From Maledivibacter halophilus (GTDB lineage: Bacteria > Bacillota > Clostridia > Peptostreptococcales > Caminicellaceae), in the NCBI RefSeq assembly GCF_900167445.1, contig NZ_FUZT01000016.1:1-64000 (forward strand): 64,000 nt of DNA, written 5' to 3'. Every line of letters starts with the position of its first letter. The stretch's first letter is position 1. The notes under the pieces are model-generated. The model ran no database searches and was not told the DNA's origin. It saw nothing but the letters and a program-made list of their open reading frames with translations. This document shows, piece by piece, positions 8,966-17,590 of the stretch. Both the position numbers and the translations under genes were made by a program.

Positions 8966-9786
8966 CTATTTATCACCACTTTTTTTGAGTATTTTCTATC
9001 TAATAAGAAGAAAAGTAGCACAAAACCAATTATAACTAACGAAAAAATGTAGGCTGCAGATGTTAAATGTTCATACTGAAGGTCTTTAAATTTGTTATTC
9101 ATATAATGCTGAAGCATATATATTTCTGGATTTGGATAATTACCTTGAAGTATATAGACATCTTTAAATACTTTAAATGAATTTACTATAGAAAGAATAA
9201 GTACAAATACTGTAGCAGGAGTTATAAGAGGAATAATTATATATCTAAGTCTATGAATAAAATTAGCTCCATCTATTTTTGCAGCTTCCATTATTTCTTT
9301 ATCTATTTGATCTAATCGTACAAGATAGATTATCAAATTATACCCAGTATTTTTCCATAAGTATATTAGTAAAACTACTGTCATCGCATATTTTGAATCT
9401 ATAAGATTGAAGGCTCCTGTTCCAAAAACCTTTCTGAAAAATCCTGCCACTGTAGCGGAAGGTATAGCTATTGGAAGCATAATTGCCAGCTTAATATACT
9501 TAGGTGCATTTATTTCATTTATGATATAAGCTATTATAAATGAAATAACTACTATAAGAGGAATACCTATAATCATAAATGTAATATTGTTCCTTAATGC
9601 TAGAACAAAAGAAGGACTAGATAATATATCTATATAATTTTTAAATCCTACAAAAGTCGAATCAAAGCTGCTGAAACTAAAGGAATATCTTATTCCCCAT
9701 ATGAAAGGTATGAGATAGAAAATTAAAAATCCTAAAAAGCTTGGTAGTAAATAAAAATATCCTTTTATCTTTTGTAAATCTTTCAA
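8962..9786 (-). CDS. ABC transporter permease, carbohydrate-uptake type (UgpA/MalF-like)
   Basis: Partner permease of the same CUT1 importer, about 274 residues with six helices. The EAA loop is EIMEAAKIDGANFIHRLRYI (about residues 185-205), and an N-terminal YFYLLPSFLGFLIFYLIPF helix is present. I take the TTG at 9786 as start: GGAGGTG lies six bases upstream, and the longer frame begins inside that site. The gene follows the solute-binding lipoprotein after a 259-bp gap containing a small hairpin. Importer genes embedded among peptide-maturation and export genes are unusual. Confidence 0.9.
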   Translation of the reverse strand: MKDLQKIKGYFYLLPSFLGFLIFYLIPFIWGIRYSFSFSSFDSTFVGFKNYIDILSSPSFVLALRNNITFMIIGIPLIVVISFIIAYIINEINAPKYIKLAIMLPIAIPSATVAGFFRKVFGTGAFNLIDSKYAMTVVLLIYLWKNTGYNLIIYLVRLDQIDKEIMEAAKIDGANFIHRLRYIIIPLITPATVFVLILSIVNSFKVFKDVYILQGNYPNPEIYMLQHYMNNKFKDLQYEHLTSAAYIFSLVIIGFVLLFFLLDRKYSKKVVINR

Positions 9787-9983
9787 AAGGATCACCTCCA
9801 AAAACTGCTTCTACATTTGTATGCTAATCTTTTTATAAAAGTCGATAATTTCTTATCCACTCAATAAATTCTATACAAAATCGAATATTCCTTTTTTTAT
9901 ATAAATCGTAAAATTATGTATGATTTTTCAGTTGATAAATTTTATTATCCAACACTTAAACTTACTCTCATATAAATAAAATT

Positions 9984-10005
9984 GACAGCATTATTATTTG
10001 CTGTC
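9984..10005. repeat. Short perfect hairpin between binding-protein and permease genes
   Basis: GACAGCA and TGCTGTC form a 7-bp perfect stem around an 8-nt loop, 41 bp downstream of the solute-binding protein gene. There is no U-run in the minus orientation, so it is more likely an RNA-processing or partial attenuation hairpin than a strong terminator. Directly beside it (10023-10042) is an isolated AGAAAATTGCATAAT, one end of the TTGAGGAAATTGCATAAT repeat family. The gap 9787-10045 holds nothing else I can identify. Confidence 0.45.
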
Positions 10006-10045
10006 TAAATAACAATCAATTATTCGAGAAAATTGCATAATAAAG

Positions 10046-11437
10046 CTATTCATTCAAATATAAATTTAACTCATTTTTTAATTTTTTAAGTTTATTGTCT
10101 ATCTCTTGATCAGAAAAATCTTCATCTGCAAAAACTATTTCTACTAGTATTTTTAAAAATCTTTGACTACAATAAACTTCAAATTCATTCCTATGTTTTA
10201 ATCTTATATCTCCATCATTTATTTTATCTATTATAAAATTCCTATATTCCATACCTTTTTGAAATTCATCCTCTTCATTATTTTCTTGAGCAAATTTCAA
10301 CAAATCATCGTTAATAGTTGTAACTACAGGAGCCATATGAGGATACTTCAAATAAGTTCTCCTATTTTCTCTTATAGTAAAATCCCTTTGTGCATCATCA
10401 CTTATTAAATAATTAATAAATTTTACGCCTTCTTCAATATTTTTTCCCTTTCTGTTCACTAAAAACCCAGTATAATATACTGATGCTATATCAGGATAAG
10501 GATTTATAAGAATATCATTTGCTTCAATATTTTCTTTATGAAGAAAAGGCTTTATACTTAATGGATTTAAATAGGTCTGAAAATCATGAAACATATATTC
10601 AAAGTAAACTTTCTCTTTTTTTCTATTTAATTCTATAATTTTACTACGTTCTGGCGAATTTTCATTGAAGAATAAACTATACCAATCATCATAGGAATAG
10701 TTTTTATCCTGTACATATTTACTAGAAAATATTTTTTGCCTGGAATCCTTTAAAAATTCCCTTAGGGCTTCTATATTATATTTGATTTTCTTTTGTTCTA
10801 AGTCTACTTTTTTGTATGTATTCATCTTATATAAGAAGTCTAAACTCAATTCTAAAAAATCTACATACTCAGGATTTTTATTTAGCCATTCATTTTTAAT
10901 TTTTATATAATCATCTATACTCCAATCATAATCTGGTTCTTGTACTCCTATTTCTTTTAATATTTCTCTTTTTAAAATACGAACATCATAATCACATAAT
11001 GCAAAAGGAATCAAATACTCATCCTTAAGTCCCTTGATAATATTTTGTTGATTTGGTATTTTACCTTTTATATTAAAGGCTACTCCTTGTTCAATCAAGC
11101 TTTGTGCAGAATCAGACCAAGATGTTACCAATATCAGCGTAGGACCTCTATCTGTTAAAAGCTTTAAGTTTCTTTTTTTTATGTAATCATCATTGCCTTT
11201 CACATTAACTGTTTCTAAAGAAACCTTTGTACCCGTCTCTTGTGAAAATTTTCTAATATTCTCCTGTAATAATTTTTCAATTTCATCCTTAATAAATTCT
11301 TTTTCAAATTGTGGGATCAATATTGTTATCTCTTTTTCTTTGTTTTCATTGGTTAAACTCGCTTTATTGCTCTTCTTGCAGCCAAATAATCCAAATATCA
11401 TAGTCAAGCTAATAATTACCAATAATATTTTTTTCAA
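10046..11437 (-). CDS. Extracellular solute-binding lipoprotein of the ABC importer
   Basis: Binding protein of 463 residues with a lipoprotein signal (hydrophobic IISLTMIFGLFG followed by Cys at about residue 20), so it is anchored outside the membrane. The fold is probably family-1 carbohydrate-binding: ILIPQFEKEF near the start, GPTLILVTSWSDS in the middle and GVKFINYLISDDAQRDF towards the end. The start is TTG at 11437 with GAGGAG nine bases upstream. It precedes the two permease genes on the same strand. Its ligand cannot be read from the sequence; a sugar or a peptide are both possible. Confidence 0.85.
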   Translation of the reverse strand: MKKILLVIISLTMIFGLFGCKKSNKASLTNENKEKEITILIPQFEKEFIKDEIEKLLQENIRKFSQETGTKVSLETVNVKGNDDYIKKRNLKLLTDRGPTLILVTSWSDSAQSLIEQGVAFNIKGKIPNQQNIIKGLKDEYLIPFALCDYDVRILKREILKEIGVQEPDYDWSIDDYIKIKNEWLNKNPEYVDFLELSLDFLYKMNTYKKVDLEQKKIKYNIEALREFLKDSRQKIFSSKYVQDKNYSYDDWYSLFFNENSPERSKIIELNRKKEKVYFEYMFHDFQTYLNPLSIKPFLHKENIEANDILINPYPDIASVYYTGFLVNRKGKNIEEGVKFINYLISDDAQRDFTIRENRRTYLKYPHMAPVVTTINDDLLKFAQENNEEDEFQKGMEYRNFIIDKINDGDIRLKHRNEFEVYCSQRFLKILVEIVFADEDFSDQEIDNKLKKLKNELNLYLNE

Positions 11438-11549
11438 TTATAACACTCCTCAGCTTACTATCTTTTAATTCTATTATAAGCCATTCCAAATATTTGTTAA
11501 TCATAGATGTAATAATATATAAAAAGTCTCTCTTATTCAAAGTTAAAAA

Positions 11550-11859
11550 TGCCAGCAAATAGCAAAGATACCTATTTAATTTATACTTAATCCTTTCAGT
11601 GCAAACTTATGTTGTTAATATATATTAATCCCATCTAAGTCCAGATGCACAGGTTTGTGTACAAGTATCTGCACAAGCAGATGAACAATCTCCTTCGCAT
11701 GAATGTGCGCAAGAGCCAGTACAAGTACCATAGCAATCACATATAGGGCTGTATCCTTGTACGTCTTCTCTATTTTTATAAATTTTCTTTGAAAATAAAT
11801 GCTTCATTAAATACACCTCCAAAATTTGTCATTATTAAGTTGAATGCTATCTGCTGGCA
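11550..11859. repeat. 15-bp inverted repeats flanking the CXXX peptide gene
   Basis: TGCCAGCAAATAGCA at 11550-11564 and TGCTATCTGCTGGCA at 11845-11859 are inverted copies that match at 14 of 15 positions. They bracket only the peptide precursor gene (11625-11807), lying about 60 bp beyond its stop and about 38 bp before its start. They may be regulator binding sites, a long-range RNA stem, or ends of a small mobile cassette. The sequence alone does not decide. Confidence 0.6.
11625..11807 (-). CDS. CXXX-repeat RiPP precursor peptide
   Basis: A 60-residue peptide. The first 22 residues form a basic leader (MKHLFSKKIYKNREDVQGYS). The core has Cys23 and then eight Cys at exactly four-residue spacing (Cys25, 29, 33, 37, 41, 45, 49, 53), ending with Gly-Leu-Arg-Trp-Asp. 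This is the substrate pattern of the CXXX-repeat radical SAM peptide systems; I infer that the Cys sulfurs are crosslinked to neighbouring residues as thioethers. The start at 11807 has GGAGGTG six bases upstream; a longer frame starts at the TTG inside that site. It lies downstream of the maturase and accessory gene on the same strand. The mature product and its activity are unknown. Confidence 0.85.
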   Translation of the reverse strand: MKHLFSKKIYKNREDVQGYSPICDCYGTCTGSCAHSCEGDCSSACADTCTQTCASGLRWD

Positions 11860-11921
11860 CAAAAACATTATGTACCATTGAAATAATACTATTTTGTTAA
11901 AGAAAAATAGAATTGTTGATA

Positions 11922-12206
11922 TCATTTAATAAATACTTCATTTGTTTCAAAATTAATTGACCAACTCTTGCCTTTGATTGATTCCCAGTTATATTTTTTA
12001 CTTTTTTGCTTCCACCACTCTTCATATAACCCCGTTGTTTTATTCATATCCCTTGAAATCTTATCATATAAAATATTTTTTAATTTTTCAGACATATCCG
12101 GATTATTCAATGTAATTGATAACTCCCTTAACCCTGACTTTCTTTCATATAAATTAAGTATTTCTCTTTTTTCATACTCACTTACATTACCAATTTTTTT
12201 GATCAT
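11922..12206 (-). CDS. Small CXXX-repeat peptide modification accessory protein
   Basis: A 94-residue soluble, charged protein: helical N-terminus IGNVSEYEKREILNLYERKSGL, then a C-terminal EWWKQKSKKYNW segment ending in strand-like SWSINFETNEVFIK. Size, position between maturase and precursor, and the Tyr/Trp-rich tail match the small protein that accompanies CXXX-repeat maturases. By analogy with RiPP recognition proteins it may bind the leader, but no PqqD-type fold can be confirmed here. The start ATG at 12206 follows AGGGGGATAATTA, 12 bp after the maturase stop. Confidence 0.75.
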   Translation of the reverse strand: MIKKIGNVSEYEKREILNLYERKSGLRELSITLNNPDMSEKLKNILYDKISRDMNKTTGLYEEWWKQKSKKYNWESIKGKSWSINFETNEVFIK

Positions 12207-12218
12207 TAATTATCCCCC

Positions 12219-14354
12219 TTATTGATTTACAATTTTATCCAACGGATCTAAATAATCGATCTTAGCCAATATGTTTTGGGAAGTAGTATATTTTCCTTTA
12301 ATCAACTTTTTCTGTAGATACATAGCAATCTTTCTTTCCGTATGCCCTATAACACATTGAATTTTTGATGGTGTATTTATTTCATTTGTAAGTTTTTTAT
12401 TTAAATATCTACACCTTCGACAATGATATGCATCACATATTGAACAAATAGGGGCTTTTTCCAACTTTAATAGTTCTTTATTTTTTATCTTAATACCATT
12501 TCTGATATCTCCTATACTATCATTCGGATTATCAAAATAAAATGCAGGACAAATATATATTTTCCCATTAGGTGCAAGGGCAAATGTAGTAATTCCACAA
12601 TCGCAATTATACATACTTTCTAGATTCATAATATCTGTAAGTACATTTAACTCTATTGGGCTTCCTTGTTTATAAGTATCAAATATAAAATCTGCAACCA
12701 TCTGCAGCTGATTTTCGTAAGCTTTAACTTCTTTAGTCTCCCATTTATCAATGTCTTTAAGTATTAGATTAATTCTTTGTTTATTAGGATATAACTCCTT
12801 AATAAAGGTAAAAAGGTTTTTAATATTTTTCTTAGAAACAAGCAGTATACAATTATCTAAATTTAAGGATCTTCCTGCAATATTATCATCATAGATAACA
12901 ATATTATCATCTTGAATATTTTTTGCCTTACTATTCACCAACCTAATACCCTTACCTTCATCTACTCCTTCACTGCCTAGAAATACTGGAATAAAATTAT
13001 TTTCCTTACAGAATTCCATACCTTTACTAAATACATTTCTACTCATTTTATTCTTTGTTCCCTGCCAGTTTATGTAATTACAATGTGGAGTTATATCGTC
13101 TGATAAAATAAAAAACAAAAACTTGTCTTTGACAATCTCTTGTTCAACATTCTGTATATCTCGTAATTTTCTTTGATTATCCCTTGGATTTTCTATACCA
13201 ATTGTCTTAGAGAGTTTATCCCAAAAATACTCATTAGCTCGTACATTGGCCTTATGCATCTTACATACATAAGTTGCTCTGCTATATATAGTATCAGACT
13301 CTGACGCATCATAATTAAAGCCTGTACACCATGCACAACCAGCTGCCACATCACAGTTTATACACTCTGACTTACTTTGATTTGCTAGTGTCAATGCTTT
13401 AAATGGTCTAAGCTTATCTAGATTAATTCCCGCAACAACATTTCCAATACATACTCCTTCTTTATTGTTAAGGGTAAAATCTGTAAATCTAATACATGGA
13501 AATAAGTCACCTTTGTAATCAACAGCTATCATTTTACCTGCTCCACAGTAATTTCTACTCAAATTATCTTTCATTAATGGAAAACCAATTTTAGGGTCAA
13601 AAAATCTTACAGAATAGTTTTTCCATAATTCATTTTCAATAATGTAATCTCCCAAACTCTTTAATTGATTTTCAAATATTACGTCATCACCTTCATGCCA
13701 CACATCTTCAAACACCACATTAGCTGAAACATAGTTTATTCCAATGTTCCATAAACTAATTATACTATCCTTAAGGTAAGGTAAATCTTCATGAGCAAAT
13801 GTAGCTTTAGTATCAGTCCCTGGAAATTGGCTTTGCCATAGAGGAACTATTTTCATTACATCGTCATAGGAGCCTCTACCATCGGGTTTTATTCTTTGGA
13901 GATCGTGTTTCATTTTGTTTCCATCAATACTTACACTTATAGATAGATGGTTTTTATTCTTCTTAATAAAATTCTGTACCTTTTGTGTACCATATAACAT
14001 TCCATTTGTTGTAAAGGATATTCTATAGCTATTAAACCACGGATGATCAAGTAAAAACATTTGCTGTTTTATATAATCACATACTTTATCAATCAAGTCT
14101 ATTTCTAAAAAAGGTTCCCCACCTATAAAATCCCATACAACACTTTCTTCATTAAAAAGTTCTCTATTGGATAAAAAATAGTCAACTGCTTTTTTTGCTA
14201 TATCAAAACTCATTTTATTACGGTTGTTTTTACCAGTCATATAACAATATTTACATGCTAAGTTACATTCTTCGGTAACACAAAAAGTAATGGATTTAGC
14301 ACTATTTCCCCAAGCTCTAGGAAGCTTTCCCATCATTACCTTATTTGCTTGCAT
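12219..14354 (-). CDS. Radical SAM/SPASM peptide maturase, CXXX-repeat target family, with extra C-terminal Cys-rich domain
   Basis: Predicted maturase of the Cys peptide: 711 residues. The radical SAM core opens with CNLACKYC (CX3CX2C, about residues 29-36) and has GGEPFLE and SVSIDG in the barrel. A first SPASM region (about 270-370) holds NYCGAGK, DLFPCIRF, CINCDVAAGCAWC and a final VCKMH, enough for auxiliary iron-sulfur clusters. A second block (about 400-711) ends with another SPASM-like set: CDCGITTFALAPNGKIYICP, CSICDAYHCRRC and IQC. It looks like a fusion of two proteins usually listed separately in CXXX systems. It overlaps the subtilase stop by 14 bp, so translation is coupled. Expected to be oxygen-sensitive. 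Confidence 0.88.
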   Translation of the reverse strand: MQANKVMMGKLPRAWGNSAKSITFCVTEECNLACKYCYMTGKNNRNKMSFDIAKKAVDYFLSNRELFNEESVVWDFIGGEPFLEIDLIDKVCDYIKQQMFLLDHPWFNSYRISFTTNGMLYGTQKVQNFIKKNKNHLSISVSIDGNKMKHDLQRIKPDGRGSYDDVMKIVPLWQSQFPGTDTKATFAHEDLPYLKDSIISLWNIGINYVSANVVFEDVWHEGDDVIFENQLKSLGDYIIENELWKNYSVRFFDPKIGFPLMKDNLSRNYCGAGKMIAVDYKGDLFPCIRFTDFTLNNKEGVCIGNVVAGINLDKLRPFKALTLANQSKSECINCDVAAGCAWCTGFNYDASESDTIYSRATYVCKMHKANVRANEYFWDKLSKTIGIENPRDNQRKLRDIQNVEQEIVKDKFLFFILSDDITPHCNYINWQGTKNKMSRNVFSKGMEFCKENNFIPVFLGSEGVDEGKGIRLVNSKAKNIQDDNIVIYDDNIAGRSLNLDNCILLVSKKNIKNLFTFIKELYPNKQRINLILKDIDKWETKEVKAYENQLQMVADFIFDTYKQGSPIELNVLTDIMNLESMYNCDCGITTFALAPNGKIYICPAFYFDNPNDSIGDIRNGIKIKNKELLKLEKAPICSICDAYHCRRCRYLNKKLTNEINTPSKIQCVIGHTERKIAMYLQKKLIKGKYTTSQNILAKIDYLDPLDKIVNQ

Positions 14355-15069
14355 TATATATTCCTCCTTTTATCAGAACTTTCAATTTCTCTATAATATC
14401 ATCATTTTTTATACTGCCTTGTTCATATTTTATCAAGGCAAGACACCCTGTGATATAGGCAGCGGAAATACTAGTTCCCTTTAATTGCTTTCTCTTGGAT
14501 ATATTTATTAAATTAAATTCATCTATGACCATAGATGGTGCGTAAAAAAATCCATTTTCATACTTAATACCTGCGTTAATATCGTTACTACTTGCTTTAA
14601 CTCCTACAACTCCTTTTAAATAGGCGGGATATGACTTTAACCCATGGTTATTTGCGGAGCATACAATTATAATATTCTTTTTAATAGCCTTTCTAACTAT
14701 CCTCTTCAGTTGAAATATGTACCTAGGACTTGTTGTGCCTAGACTTAGATGTATAATATCTGGACTATATAGTAGTATCTTTTTTAACGAATGTACCAAT
14801 ACTCTTCCATCAGAAACCAATCTCTCATTAAGTATATTAATGCTTATAAATTCTATATTCTTGCATATGGATGAGATTATCGAGGCAATTACTGTTCCGT
14901 GGGGGTGTAAAATTTTCTTGTCATTATCTTCAACAATATAGCCTTGCCTATCAATTATAAATTTTGTAGATAGCTTAACAGATTTATATAAATCCCCTAT
15001 GGTTGTATCAATTCCACTATCAACTACAGCAACAGTAACGGGTTTTCTATGTAATTGTTTTTTTGTTAT
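14341..15069 (-). CDS. Compact subtilisin-like serine protease, apparent AUA start
   Basis: A small S8 protease of 242 residues if translation begins at ATA (15067-15069). The full triad is present in one frame: Asp17 in AVVDSGID, His57 in HPHGT and Ser200 in GTSISAA, with Asn in CSANNHG as the oxyanion residue. No ATG, GTG or TTG occurs before the His; the first is a TTG after both Asp and His, which would give a dead fragment. The ATA is seven bases after a GAGGTG site and 2 bp after the exporter stop codon. There is no signal peptide, so it is likely cytoplasmic. A leader-peptide protease role is plausible. Confidence 0.82.
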   Translation of the reverse strand: MTKKQLHRKPVTVAVVDSGIDTTIGDLYKSVKLSTKFIIDRQGYIVEDNDKKILHPHGTVIASIISSICKNIEFISINILNERLVSDGRVLVHSLKKILLYSPDIIHLSLGTTSPRYIFQLKRIVRKAIKKNIIIVCSANNHGLKSYPAYLKGVVGVKASSNDINAGIKYENGFFYAPSMVIDEFNLINISKRKQLKGTSISAAYITGCLALIKYEQGSIKNDDIIEKLKVLIKGGIYNASK

Positions 15070-15070
15070 G

Positions 15071-16837
15071 TCAAATCACCTCTTTTACATTTTTAAATTC
15101 TTTAAATTCATTTTCATATAAATGTCTATATACTTTACTATTACTTATTAATTTCTTGTGGGAATCTTGTCCTACAACTTCCCCTTCATCAATTACTATT
15201 ATTTCATCCACATTATTAATTGAAGAAAATTTATGTGCAATTATAATAACAGTGTGCTTCTTAGAAATTTCATCAATAGTTTTTTTGAGATAAAGCTGTG
15301 ATTCATTATCAAGTGATGAAGTTGCTTCATCCAAAAGTATAATTTTCGATTTCTTTACTAAAGCTCTAGCTATTGCTAATCTTTGTTTTTGACCACCTGA
15401 TAGAGTAACACCATTCTCTCCTATAATAGTGTCATATCCTTCAGGTAAACTCATTATAAAGTCATGTATATATACTGATCTACAAGCATTTATAAGCTCT
15501 TCTTCATTTGCTTTTAGATTCGCTATTGATAAATTGTCCTTAATAGACATATTAAATAAAAAGGGTTCTTGTAATACTACAGAAATATGATTTCTAAGAG
15601 ATTGTTCATTAAAATCTTGAATATCTATATCATCAATTAATATTCTTCCAGAATCATAATCATACAGTCTAAGAAGCAAATTAAAAATAGTTGTCTTACC
15701 ACTACCATTGCTACCTACAATGGCAATCTTTTTATTAGGCTTGATCTCAAAGTTTATCATATTCAATACCTTTTTATTGTCCCTATATTTGAAACATACA
15801 TTTTCCAACTTTATATTTCCATTTATTTCCTTAACTTCACGACAACCAAATTTTTCACTTGAATACAGCATATCATCAATTATTTCAAAGCTTCTTTCTA
15901 ACGAAGTCATAGTACTCTGTATGCTTGAATTCAATTTAGTAATATTCATTAATGCAAGCGAAAAATTATGTGAATATGACGAAAAAGCAATAAAGTATTC
16001 TATGGAAAGTGATCCTTTTGATATTAAAAAAATACCAAAAGCCATCACTGCAGCCTCTGATAAATAATTCATTGCTCTTGCCAAGGTACTTGATAATACA
16101 CTAGTAAAGTTTAAATTTATTGTCGAATCCTTTAATTTATTTGATGTCGTCGAAAATAATTTATAGCTATAATCCTTTATCCCTAAGCTCTTTATTTCTC
16201 TAATTCCTTGTATAGATTGCTGAATGTTACTATAGTAATTATCTCTTAATTGTGCTGCTTCTTTATTTTTCTTTCGTAATATATTCCCAAATTTTATAAA
16301 TATAATAAATGAAATAGGAAAGGAACAAATAATTATGACAGACAATGGTATATTAATGCTAAAAATAGTAATTCCAATTGCAATGACTTTTAAGATATCA
16401 ACAAATCCAATCAAAAAATGATTAGAAATTATATTTGCAATTGATATTGCATCTCCCTCTAATCTTGATAAGAAATCACCTGTCCTCATTTCATCAAATG
16501 CCTTTACTGGTAAATTTAATATTTTTTTATATATATCATGCTTTATGTTGTAGGTAATGTTTGAATTTAAAGATGTAAAAAGATATGATTTTATTAGTTC
16601 TATGCTAGATTGGGATATATTTAGTACAAATATTATTAGAATACTTATGAGTACACTATTATAATCTTTCTCAAACAGTGTCGCTATCATCTTCCCCCAC
16701 ATTAATGGCTGTACAATGTCAAAAACTATTCTCATTAATACAGTTACTAATGTGAAAAACAATTTTACTCTATATGATATGGTATAGCTAAGAGTTCTTT
16801 TCAGAAGCAAAATATCTTTTCGAGATAAAAATTTCAT
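15071..16837 (-). CDS. ABC exporter, fused membrane and ATPase domains
   Basis: Half-size ABC exporter of about 588 residues: six helices in the first 310, then the nucleotide-binding domain with Walker A GSNGSGKTT, Q-loop VVLQEPF, signature LSGGQKQR, Walker B IILLDEATSSLD and switch His in IIAHKFS. It lacks an N-terminal C39 peptidase domain, consistent with leader removal by a separate protease; the next gene is a subtilase. It is the first gene of the peptide operon. Both an ATG (16837) and an in-frame GTG (16846) are possible starts; neither has a strong ribosome binding site. Likely exports the mature CXXX peptide. Confidence 0.9.
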   Translation of the reverse strand: MKFLSRKDILLLKRTLSYTISYRVKLFFTLVTVLMRIVFDIVQPLMWGKMIATLFEKDYNSVLISILIIFVLNISQSSIELIKSYLFTSLNSNITYNIKHDIYKKILNLPVKAFDEMRTGDFLSRLEGDAISIANIISNHFLIGFVDILKVIAIGITIFSINIPLSVIIICSFPISFIIFIKFGNILRKKNKEAAQLRDNYYSNIQQSIQGIREIKSLGIKDYSYKLFSTTSNKLKDSTINLNFTSVLSSTLARAMNYLSEAAVMAFGIFLISKGSLSIEYFIAFSSYSHNFSLALMNITKLNSSIQSTMTSLERSFEIIDDMLYSSEKFGCREVKEINGNIKLENVCFKYRDNKKVLNMINFEIKPNKKIAIVGSNGSGKTTIFNLLLRLYDYDSGRILIDDIDIQDFNEQSLRNHISVVLQEPFLFNMSIKDNLSIANLKANEEELINACRSVYIHDFIMSLPEGYDTIIGENGVTLSGGQKQRLAIARALVKKSKIILLDEATSSLDNESQLYLKKTIDEISKKHTVIIIAHKFSSINNVDEIIVIDEGEVVGQDSHKKLISNSKVYRHLYENEFKEFKNVKEVI

Positions 16838-17031
16838 TATTTCCACACTTTCTTTATAATATTTCTATATCAATAATATCTTTTTTCTTATATAACTCTA
16901 TTGATATTTCTTCATATCATAAAGTTCAATTTAAAAATTTGTCAGTAACAATATGTAGCATGGGATTAAATAGTTTCCTTATTATTATGGAATTTATTGA
17001 AATATAGCTATATTTTTTCTTTATATGTAAA

Positions 17032-17060
17032 ATTATAGCATAATTTCTTTAAAATGTAGA
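17032..17060 (-). promoter_or_regulatory. Predicted sigma-A promoter of the peptide cluster
   Basis: On the minus strand TCTACA and TATAAT are separated by 17 bp, with TG one base before the -10 (extended -10). Transcription would start near 17025 and give a leader of about 180 nt before the exporter gene. The rest of the gap 16838-17173 is AT-rich with no other feature seen. Confidence 0.55.
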
Positions 17061-17173
17061 CATTTTCATCATAAAACATACATCTATTGTCCTGAATTGC
17101 ATAATTATATTATATTTTATCTGTTTTTATGGACAAATGTTATTTCATGACTAAATATATGCTTTATAAGATA

Positions 17174-17527
17174 TTAATTTAATATCTGCAGCTCATTACT
17201 AACTTTTTCTTTCGTGAGCATTACTTGTGTGCCATCTCTCATTCTAGAAGCAAGTATATCTTCATTGTCATTTGGACTAAATTCTTTAAGTACCTCTTCA
17301 TATGTATACTTGTCTAATACAACTACTTCAATTATAGTTATATCTCTATTCAATATATCCTTAATATTTTGTGTAAGATCTATTCTTGGAGATTGGCCTA
17401 TAGTAATAATTTTAATAAAATCAGTACTACCTTTTTTACCTAATACTGTTTGAACGGTTACATTTTTACCCTCTCTGCTTTTTAAAAAGGCTTCCACTTC
17501 TTTACCTTTAAAACCTTCAAAATACAA
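17174..17527 (-). pseudogene. Truncated AroM-like protein fragment
   Basis: A 117-codon frame beginning at TTG without a clear ribosome binding site. Residues about 40-115 (IITIGQSPRIDLT, LDKYTYEEVLKEFSPNDNEDIL, SRMRDGTQVMLTKEKV) match the N-terminal third of AroM-family proteins, which are normally about 225 residues. The frame stops after LQILN and nothing AroM-like follows. The first 38 residues (YFEGFKGKEVEAFLKS) do not belong to AroM and may come from another gene. I read it as a decayed remnant at the right boundary of the inserted block; a short functional protein is less likely. Confidence 0.6.
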
Positions 17528-17556
17528 AACTATACTTTACCTTTCAAAAATAAAGT

Positions 17557-17590
17557 AAAGAGAACATAATATATTTGATATGCTCTCTTT
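17557..17590 (-). terminator. Terminator downstream of cysS
   Basis: AAAGAGAGCATA and TATGTTCTCTTT form an imperfect 12-bp stem on the minus strand, followed by ACTTTATTTTTG. It ends the cysE-cysS transcript. Confidence 0.6.

Noticed and set aside
11860..11921. LytTR-type direct repeats before the peptide gene
   Set aside because: I could not find a convincing pair of spaced direct repeats; only the inverted 15-bp pair is clear.
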